Assembly: GCA_003483645.1 (NCBI GenBank)
Contig: DMYM01000501.1
Coordinates: 1-6,255 of the forward strand
From: Verrucomicrobiales bacterium
GTDB taxonomy: Bacteria > Verrucomicrobiota > Verrucomicrobiia > Verrucomicrobiales > Akkermansiaceae
Direction: 5' to 3'
Length of the DNA stretch: 6,255 nt
Part shown: piece after piece, positions 1-4,830 of the stretch
How the letters are laid out: every line of letters starts with the position of its first letter
Numbering within the stretch: the first letter of the stretch is position 1
Notes under the pieces: generated by a model
What the model saw: only the letters and a program-made list of their open reading frames with translations
Told to the model about the DNA's origin: nothing
Databases searched by the model: none
Position numbers and translations under genes: made by a program

Positions 1-1747
1 TCTCGAGGATTCGCTCGGTGTCCCAGCAGTAGAAGCGCCAGGGGGCGTTGGCGCTGCCTCCGCCCGCCGCGCGCCAGTTGTCTCCGGATTTCAAATCGGC
101 GTTGCGGCCAAAGTACTCGGTGATGACGAAGTCGATGTAATTGTCGACGTCGAGGACGGTCTGGATCCGGGACCAGGGGCTGCGAGAATTCGTGACGACC
201 GCTTTCATGGCGTTGAAGGAAGCGGTCTCCTCCGAGGTGAGTCTGCCCGGATTCAGCCCGAGCACTTCGTCGTCCTCGTACCCGTTGTAGGCTGCGTAGT
301 GGTCGTTTTCGAGGCGCTCATGGAGGTTGAAGACGCCCCAGTAGATGCCGTTGATGTAGAAGTGCACGAAGTGGCCCTGCCCGCCGTCGGCATTGCCCAT
401 GTCGATCATGCAGTCACGGGCCCACTGGTCGCGGATCATGGTGGCACGGGCGCGCTGGCCGCTGTTGCTGTGGATCCACGAGTTGTTGTACATGGCACGC
501 AGGTGGATGCTGTCGAAAGTCGTGACGGTGGTCCCATCGAAGACCGGGTAGTTGAGCTTCCCGGCCCCGTAGAGGTCGCGGAAGCGCAGGCTGAAGGAGT
601 GCTTGATCGCCTTGCTCGGTGTGCGGCTGGCACCGCCCTGCAGCTTGCATCCGCAGTCGATCTGGAACCCGTTCTCGATGTTGACGCCATCGGTCACGGG
701 GTCGGGATGGAAGTATTCGGCGGAGACGGCGGCTTCGATATTGCGGTCCTGGGTGTCGACGTAGATCCCGTCCGAACCAAAGAAGTCGTCCTTCTCGCCC
801 GTGACCGAGAGAGTGGGAATGTCCCGCAGCCCTGCCCGGAAGCGGGCAGCGTACTGGCGCGACTGGGTGATCTGGGTGTCCACGTTGTAGTCGGCGGTGG
901 GCTCGCCTCCCCACCCCGTCGGATAACCGGAAGGCCGGGTTTGGCTGCCCACTGAGGTTGGGAAGATGTAGCTCTGGGTGTCCACTTTGGTCGCCTGCAG
1001 GCCTCTCTTGAAGGCCCGCACGCGCAGCACGGTGGTGGTGTTGATCGGGATCGCTCTGGAGTAGGTGCTGCCGTTGGTGGATTGGGTGGGCACGGTCCCG
1101 TCCAGGGTGTAGCGGATTGTCGCACCGGAGGTGTTGGTGGTGAGGGAGAGATTGATGGCCGAGGTGTAGTAGCCGCGCTTGTGGCTGAACTGGGTGTCCT
1201 CGACCAGCAGTTGTCCGCCGGCATCGTTGGGAGCGTCGGGGGTGGGGGTCTGGAAGTAGACCGGCTCCAGGTTGCTGGGATGCAGCCCGTAGGAGATGTC
1301 GGATTGCTGCGAGGGGTAGTCCGTGCTGGGTCCGAACTCGCTGGCCACGGTGAGCGAGGGGCGGACCAGTGCGACGTAGTCGCCGCCCGCGCTCAAACTG
1401 AAGTTGGTGTGCAGGTTGCCATTGGCGTCCAGCGCGTTGTTGCCGGAGGCGAAGACCACCAGGAAGTCGCCCATCGCAAGGGTGATCCCCGGGGGGAAGG
1501 TCCACTTGTTCAGGTTCCCTGCGCTGTCGGTAAGGTGCCAGCCGGCGAGGCTGAGGGTGGTGGTGCCCCGGTTGTGAATCTCGATCCAGTCGTCAGTGGT
1601 GCCGGGTACCTGGTTCGGGACCGGAGTGCCGCCCCCGTTGGATGCCATGAACTCGTTGAGGATGATGTCGGCCGCGGGAAGGGAGGAGGTGGCAATCAGC
1701 AGGAGGAGGCCCGGGAGGAACCAGGGTTTACGGAAGGGGGAGGGCAT
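1..1747 (-). CDS. Secreted lamin-tail / chitobiase-like / CotH kinase family protein (C-terminus beyond window)
   Basis: Reading the minus strand from the ATG at 1747-1745 gives 582 uninterrupted codons that run off the left edge, so the protein is C-terminally truncated by the window. Residues 1-26 form a signal peptide: Arg6/Lys7, then the hydrophobic core FLPGLLLLIA, then SLPAA before Asp27, with likely cleavage after Ala26. Residues about 27-130 resemble a lamin-tail domain (ILNEFMASNG, DDWIEIHNRG, LAGWHLTD, GDFLVVFASG). Residues about 183-262 match the chitobiase/beta-hexosaminidase C-terminal type (GATIRYTLDGTVPT, then VLRVRAFKRG). From about residue 305 a CotH domain follows, with SLRFRDLYGAGKLNYPVF, the hallmark NGIYWGVFNLHERLEND (466-482) and WRFYCWDTE (570-578). 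CotH proteins are atypical kinases; Bacillus CotH phosphorylates spore-coat proteins. Here a secreted or surface substrate is likely but unknown. No clear Shine-Dalgarno site precedes the start. It is divergent from the VTC/DUF4956 cluster. Family call is firm; function is inferred. Confidence 0.93.
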   Translation of the reverse strand, partial: MPSPFRKPWFLPGLLLLIATSSLPAADIILNEFMASNGGGTPVPNQVPGTTDDWIEIHNRGTTTLSLAGWHLTDSAGNLNKWTFPPGITLAMGDFLVVFASGNNALDANGNLHTNFSLSAGGDYVALVRPSLTVASEFGPSTDYPSQQSDISYGLHPSNLEPVYFQTPTPDAPNDAGGQLLVEDTQFSHKRGYYTSAINLSLTTNTSGATIRYTLDGTVPTQSTNGSTYSRAIPINTTTVLRVRAFKRGLQATKVDTQSYIFPTSVGSQTRPSGYPTGWGGEPTADYNVDTQITQSRQYAARFRAGLRDIPTLSVTGEKDDFFGSDGIYVDTQDRNIEAAVSAEYFHPDPVTDGVNIENGFQIDCGCKLQGGASRTPSKAIKHSFSLRFRDLYGAGKLNYPVFDGTTVTTFDSIHLRAMYNNSWIHSNSGQRARATMIRDQWARDCMIDMGNADGGQGHFVHFYINGIYWGVFNLHERLENDHYAAYNGYEDDEVLGLNPGRLTSEETASFNAMKAVVTNSRSPWSRIQTVLDVDNYIDFVITEYFGRNADLKSGDNWRAAGGGSANAPWRFYCWDTERILE

Positions 1748-1826
1748 GGGCTGTGCGGGAATGCGTCGCAGAAGGAGGGGTTGGCAGTGAGCATAAAATG
1801 CCCTGAGAAAGGCACAAGGCGATAGG

Positions 1827-1907
1827 CCTGAGGGAGCGTTCGGAAGCCCCCCGGAAGGGTTAGCAGGGGCTCGAGGCCATCAGACAAGCAGGCGAGGCTC
1901 CTTCAGG
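1827..1907 (+). other. Long-range hairpin, possible structured RNA or regulatory element
   Basis: CCTGAGGGAGC (1827-1837) can pair with GCTCCTTCAGG (1897-1907) over 11 base pairs. In plus-strand RNA the only non-Watson-Crick pair is G-U; in minus-strand RNA the same position is an A-C mismatch, so a plus-strand transcript folds better. Inside the loop AGCCCC (1845-1850) pairs with GGGGCT (1866-1871) around a 15-base loop. No run of T follows, so it is not a typical intrinsic terminator. It lies upstream of the CotH start and far upstream of the VTC start. Whether it is transcribed is unknown, and GC-rich intergenic DNA gives such pairings by chance at some rate. Confidence 0.3.
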
Positions 1908-2026
1908 TTCAGTTGATTCCGGATGGTTGAAATGCCGGATTCTGCCAAGTGCGCAAAGGGCGGGAGGGGAGTGACCGTTGACTCATTCAGGGGATTTACG
2001 GGCCAAGGGGGCGACAGATTCGGGAG

Positions 2027-2055
2027 TTGTCGTCCTGGCCCTTATTGGCTAAAAC
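2027..2055 (+). promoter_or_regulatory. Weak sigma-70-like promoter candidate for the VTC-DUF4956 cluster
   Basis: TTGTCG (2027-2032) and TAAAAC (2050-2055) are separated by 17 bases and each matches its consensus hexamer at 4 of 6 positions. The local sequence around 2041-2064 is the most AT-rich part of the intergenic region. Transcription would start near 2062, leaving a leader of about 75 bases before the GTG at 2137. This is a pattern match only; promoter consensus in this group of bacteria is poorly known to me. Confidence 0.25.
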
Positions 2056-2126
2056 TTAATTTGTGACGAATCCGCCCCCGGGCGCATGGTCTGCCCTGAC
2101 CGGCGCAAATCCCTTTCCCTGCCTTT

Positions 2127-2131
2127 GAGGG
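2127..2131 (+). promoter_or_regulatory. Ribosome binding site supporting the GTG start at 2137
   Basis: GAGGG at 2127-2131 lies 5 bases before GTG 2137-2139. The alternative in-frame ATG at 2086 has no purine-rich site before it; the bases upstream are rich in T, C and A. The domain homology begins immediately after the GTG (SISRTEYKFLI), so the site favours the shorter protein. Of the five genes here, this is the only start with a convincing Shine-Dalgarno site. Confidence 0.5.
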
Positions 2132-2136
2132 CAGTA

Positions 2137-2907
2137 GTGAGTATAAGCAGGACCGAATACAAATTTCTGATCAACGCGGAGCAGTATCATCAATGGAAAG
2201 ATGAGATCTCGCAGCGTCTTGCGGTGGATCAAAATCCGGGGAACTCGGGGAACTACCCCATTCTCTCGCAGTATTACGACACCGCAGAGCGCGACTGCTA
2301 CTGGGAGAAGCAGCGTCGCTTCAAGAGTCGCCGCAAGATCCGTCTGCGCATTTATGGTTCGGAGACAGCCAAGATTCCTCCTGCGGGATTCCTTGAAGTG
2401 AAGCACAAGTTGCAGGGGCTGGGGGTGAAGCGCCGCCTGCCCATGTCGATTGAGGCCGCCCAGGAATTCGGCCTTGGGAATGACGATGTTTTGCGTGGGC
2501 TCTACAGCGAGGTGGGCCGTGCTGGTCGTATTGTGATCGACGAAGTCCTCGGGATGCGGTCAGCCGGACATGCGCCCTCCATGCAGATTCGCTACGACCG
2601 GAATGCCTTCAGTTCGCCGGACGGCAAGCTGCGGATCACATTCGACAATCTTCTGCGCTGCCGTCCTGAGTTTCCCAAGCTCCTTCCGGACGATCAGGAC
2701 TTCAGCAGGTTCATCATTCCCGAGGGAGACTCCATCATGGAGGTCAAGTCCATCGGGCCGGTTCCCTACTGGCTGCGGCAGCGGGCCGGGGAGACCGGAT
2801 TGAGCCGCCAGAGTTTCAGCAAGTACTGCACATCCCTTGAAAAACACGACCCCGTTCTGGGTGCCCAGCTTGAAGCGGCGCGGGCGCGGCAGGGGTCGGC
2901 AGCATGA
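2137..2907 (+). CDS. VTC-domain, polyphosphate-polymerase-like protein
   Basis: This 256-residue protein (273 if the in-frame ATG at 2086 is used) spans one VTC domain of the CYTH/triphosphate-tunnel fold. In yeast Vtc4 this domain makes polyphosphate from ATP with a divalent metal. The tunnel-type motifs appear in order: EYK (residues 7-9), KIRLRIYG (67-74), FLEVKHK (85-91) followed by KRR (98-100), IRYDRNAF (151-158), LRITFDN (165-171), IMEVKSIGPVPYWL (200-213), and SFSKY (226-230) near the end. The charged residues expected to line the tunnel (K9, R69, R71, E87, K89, K98, R100, R155, R166, E202, K204) are all present, so the enzyme looks intact. It has no signal peptide or membrane segment and is presumably cytosolic or held by the DUF4956 protein, whose gene starts 39 bases downstream. 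The C-terminal tail (residues 243-256) is Ala/Arg-rich. Family is firm; the polyphosphate activity is inferred from the family. Confidence 0.9.
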   Translation: MSISRTEYKFLINAEQYHQWKDEISQRLAVDQNPGNSGNYPILSQYYDTAERDCYWEKQRRFKSRRKIRLRIYGSETAKIPPAGFLEVKHKLQGLGVKRRLPMSIEAAQEFGLGNDDVLRGLYSEVGRAGRIVIDEVLGMRSAGHAPSMQIRYDRNAFSSPDGKLRITFDNLLRCRPEFPKLLPDDQDFSRFIIPEGDSIMEVKSIGPVPYWLRQRAGETGLSRQSFSKYCTSLEKHDPVLGAQLEAARARQGSAA

Positions 2908-2946
2908 TCCACGTTTGTTTACCAGACCTCTGTCCCCAATATATCC

Positions 2947-3672
2947 ATGGCCTTCCTCGACCCCATCATCGATAGCTTCGAGAGCATCAAAGAGACTCTC
3001 GGTTTTGACAATCCCGTCCCCGGTGTCCCCGAGGTGTTCTTCGCCCTGGCGGTGAGCTTCAGCCTCAACCTGATTATCGGCACTCTTTACAAGGCCACTT
3101 ACCGGGGAACACGCTATTCGCAGGATTACGTCCACACTCTCGTGATCGTGGGGACCGTGACCACCATCCTCATCCTGGTGGTTGGAACCCATCAGAATGC
3201 GCAGGCTATCGGCTTCGGGATGTTCGCAGCCTTCGCCATGATCCGCTTCCGGCGGAACCTTGGTCAGGCCCGGGACCTGGCTTTCATTCTGTTTTCCATG
3301 ATGACCGGCATGGTGGTGGGTGCGCGTCTCTATCCAACGGCCGTGGCCACTACCATCGTGATGGTGGCCGCCGTCTATGTCCTCTCGAAAAAGGAGGCAT
3401 TTGCGCCCAAACGGGCCTCCCACAACCTCAGAATCCGTGTGAATAACGATATTCAGTATGATCAGGAGTTTTTCCCAATCTTCGAGGAATTCGCTGATGC
3501 CACGGAACTTATCAGCGTGGAATCGATCCAAGCGGGCATGATGACAGAACTTCGTTGGGGAATTCTCTTGAAATCAGGGGCCAAAGTATCCGATTTTATG
3601 GAGAAGCTTCAGGTCGCGTCAGGGAACAATCGCGTGATCCTGACATCGACCCAGAGGAGCTTTGACAACTAG
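2947..3672 (+). CDS. DUF4956 multi-pass membrane protein
   Basis: The 241-residue protein has hydrophobic segments at about 30-47, 62-80, 86-98, 111-127 and 130-147, which fits a DUF4956 integral membrane protein. The family signature is the stretch GFGMFAAFAMIRFR (89-102), followed by RDLAFILFSMMTGMVVGA (109-126). The Gly-rich segment before the IRFR motif may be a short or re-entrant helix. Residues about 158-241 are soluble, alternate predicted strands and helices (NLRIRVNN, then MMTELRWGILLK, then NNRVILTS), and could be a small ferredoxin-like domain; that fold is a guess. The family has no proven biochemical role that I know of. Its gene commonly sits beside VTC-domain and CotH genes in bacteria, by my recollection, which matches here. 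A role as membrane partner or channel for the VTC enzyme is inference. The ATG at 2947 has no Shine-Dalgarno site. It is followed after 6 bases by the pseudopilin gene. Confidence 0.92.
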   Translation: MAFLDPIIDSFESIKETLGFDNPVPGVPEVFFALAVSFSLNLIIGTLYKATYRGTRYSQDYVHTLVIVGTVTTILILVVGTHQNAQAIGFGMFAAFAMIRFRRNLGQARDLAFILFSMMTGMVVGARLYPTAVATTIVMVAAVYVLSKKEAFAPKRASHNLRIRVNNDIQYDQEFFPIFEEFADATELISVESIQAGMMTELRWGILLKSGAKVSDFMEKLQVASGNNRVILTSTQRSFDN

Positions 3673-3678
3673 AAACCC

Positions 3679-4503
3679 ATGAACCGGAGGTGCAACCGAA
3701 AGGCGGCAGCAGGCTTCACTCTGCTGGAGCTGCTCGTGGCTGTGGCGATCGTGATCGTCCTGGCTGCGATCACCTTTCAGGGTTTCACCAACATGGTTCA
3801 AAGTGCAAACCTCACGCGTGCTACCCAGAAGATCAAGGACCTGGGGCAGGCCTTCGTGGATTATACGAGTGATCATGGTGGGCGTCTTCCTCTGGAGAAT
3901 GCGGACATTCCCAACATTTCGGGTGGCGACGAGGACTGGATCGTAGCGGCGAGCGAGGAAGCTGAGGAGGCGTGGTATAATGTTCTGCCCGACCGGATGG
4001 GATACCGGACGGTGGCGCAGCTGGGGGAGGACAATGCGCCGGGAGCCTTCTACGAGGGCAGCTATCCGACCTTTCTGGGAGGGGCTCCCTACTTCAAGAG
4101 TGAAAAGAAGCTGGAGCGCCCCTACTTTGCGATCGGGATGAACAGCCGACTCCAGAGGCGTTCGCTGGACGGCTACAAGGATCCCGGGACGCTGGCCTCC
4201 ATTCAGCAGCCGGTGAGCACGGTCATTTTCCTGGAGCGCGGACTTCCCAAGGACAAGAAGCACTCGAAGGCCCAGCGGAAGTTCAACGGTTCGCCCAAGG
4301 CCAACCCGCGCGCCTTTGCTGCCCGCCATAACCAGAAGGGCGTGCTGCTCTTCGTGGACGGTCACACCGAGGTGCGCCGGGTTCCCGAGCTGATCAAGGC
4401 CTCCGGTGAAATCATCACCCCGGAGGACCAGGCACCGGGCACCTCCATCGTCTGGTCCCGCGATCCGGACGATGATCCCAATGTGGAGCCTGGTGCCGAG
4501 TGA
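3679..4503 (+). CDS. Type II secretion/type IV pilus-like pseudopilin with H-X9-DG motif
   Basis: The 274-residue protein begins with a short basic leader (MNRRCNRKAAAG) and a prepilin peptidase site: cleavage between Gly12 and Phe13, then FTLLELLVAVAIVIVLAA with Glu at mature position 5. The hydrophobic N-terminal helix runs to about residue 35. Near the C-terminus ARHNQKGVLLFVDGHTE contains His217, nine residues, then Asp227-Gly228, the H-X9-DG motif common in pseudopilin-like proteins of Verrucomicrobiota and Planctomycetota. The middle is acidic (residues 83-99) and later Lys-rich (185-202); the tail ends in an acidic DPDDDPNVEPGAE. Such proteins are placed in the inner membrane and processed for assembly into a pseudopilus or related structure; the specific job of this one is unknown. 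It starts 6 bases after the DUF4956 stop, so it is almost certainly co-transcribed and perhaps translationally coupled. No other secretion genes are in the window. Confidence 0.92.
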   Translation: MNRRCNRKAAAGFTLLELLVAVAIVIVLAAITFQGFTNMVQSANLTRATQKIKDLGQAFVDYTSDHGGRLPLENADIPNISGGDEDWIVAASEEAEEAWYNVLPDRMGYRTVAQLGEDNAPGAFYEGSYPTFLGGAPYFKSEKKLERPYFAIGMNSRLQRRSLDGYKDPGTLASIQQPVSTVIFLERGLPKDKKHSKAQRKFNGSPKANPRAFAARHNQKGVLLFVDGHTEVRRVPELIKASGEIITPEDQAPGTSIVWSRDPDDDPNVEPGAE

Positions 4504-4586
4504 CCCCGGGTCGGGCCGATCCTGAATCAGGCGGGGTGACCCCCCCGGCGCTGTGGCTGGCACAGGACGGGGACCGGTGATCGGTC
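4502..4586 (+). terminator. Hairpin cluster after the pseudopilin gene, possible transcription end
   Basis: Five short inverted repeats follow one another from the stop codon: GACCC-C-GGGTC (4502-4512), CCTGA-A-TCAGG (4521-4531), GGGGT-G-ACCCC (4533-4543), CTGTG-GCTGG-CACAG (4551-4565) and GACCG-GTGAT-CGGTC (4572-4586). The fourth can be extended by CCCC (4543-4546) pairing with GGGG (4569-4572) across a small internal loop. No T-run follows any of them, so a classical intrinsic terminator is not shown. The cluster could still slow or end transcription, protect the 3' end of the mRNA, or be Rho-associated. The first three have single-base centres and so are better read as DNA palindromes than as RNA hairpins. 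Confidence 0.35.
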
Positions 4587-4830
4587 AATAAGCCGGAGGG
4601 AAGGGGCAATTCCGGAGGAAGATCCGAGAGCAGGCGCAGCCTTCGTGGGATAGGGTAGAGCCGGGTTTTCCTCTTCCTCTCCTCCTAACGGGGTAGGGTC
4701 TGGCGGGGCGGGTTTCCCTATTTTCGGAGATTTTTGAGCGGATTTTCCATCCGGAGGGGGTAAGGTATCAGGGAATTGTCTTTCCGAACGGGTTCGAGCA
4801 ACCCATAAAATCCCCTCAATTCGACCCGGT
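4504..4830. other. Intergenic region between pseudopilin and toroid-protein genes
   Basis: No gene is supported in these 327 bases; I find no plus-strand ATG between 4587 and 4830. The left part holds the hairpin cluster. CCGGAGG occurs three times (4593-4599, 4612-4618, 4751-4757), resembling ribosome binding sites but with no start codon behind them. A 21-base pure pyrimidine tract spans 4666-4686. A perfect palindrome lies at 4785-4796. TAAAAT at 4806-4811 resembles a -10 box (5 of 6) but no -35 box at normal spacing is visible. Because of the hairpins and the length of the gap, the toroid gene probably has its own promoter here. Confidence 0.6.
4785..4796. promoter_or_regulatory. CGAAC-GG-GTTCG palindrome upstream of the toroid gene, possible operator
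   Basis: CGAAC (4785-4789) and GTTCG (4792-4796) are perfect inverted repeats around GG. The site ends 34 bases before the ATG at 4831 and 9 bases before the TAAAAT box at 4806-4811, where a dimeric regulator would affect transcription. The two-base centre makes an RNA hairpin unlikely. It is the only palindrome I noticed close to this start, but a 5-base arm is short and chance is possible. Confidence 0.3.

Larger units (their letters stand above)
1748..2136. other. Divergent intergenic region between CotH gene and VTC gene
   Basis: No coding region is supported in these 389 bases. The region must carry the promoters of both divergent genes. A weak plus-strand candidate is TTGTCG (2027-2032), 17 bases, TAAAAC (2050-2055). 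A weaker minus-strand candidate is TTGTGC (1817-1812), 16 bases, TATGCT (1795-1790), which would start transcription about 40 bases before the CotH start codon. An 11-base inverted repeat (1827-1837 with 1897-1907) encloses a second one (1845-1850 with 1866-1871). CCGGAT occurs twice, 16 bases apart (1919-1924, 1935-1940). The last 51 bases (2086-2136) would be coding if the upstream ATG at 2086 were used for the VTC gene. Confidence 0.7.

Noticed and set aside
299..955. Long plus-strand open frame (218 codons) opposite the CotH gene
   Set aside because: It is a Val/Ala/Asp/Gly-rich translation antisense to a continuous CotH/lamin-tail frame with clear domain motifs; typical GC-rich shadow.
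414..1505. Minus-strand open frame of 363 codons in another frame
   Set aside because: It overlaps the CotH frame on the same strand and is rich in Arg, Pro, Gln and His without any family motif; the real protein is read in the neighbouring frame.
1082..1825. Plus-strand open frame of 247 codons
   Set aside because: Gly/Val-rich antisense shadow of the lamin-tail and chitobiase-like domains; no recognisable motif.
1696..1887. Small minus-strand frame (63 codons) upstream of and overlapping the CotH start
   Set aside because: Overlaps the signal-peptide coding region in a different frame, no Shine-Dalgarno site, no recognisable features.
2560..3531. Minus-strand open frame of 323 codons across the VTC and DUF4956 genes
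   Set aside because: Spans two well-supported plus-strand genes and their intergenic gap; composition (His, Gly, Asp-rich) is that of an antisense shadow.
3619..4563. Minus-strand open frame of 314 codons opposite the pseudopilin
   Set aside because: Antisense to a gene with an unambiguous prepilin leader and H-X9-DG motif; no family resemblance of its own.
4593..4757. Three CCGGAGG copies as ribosome binding sites of small genes
   Set aside because: No ATG follows on the plus strand before 4831 and the GTG options are closed by early stops.
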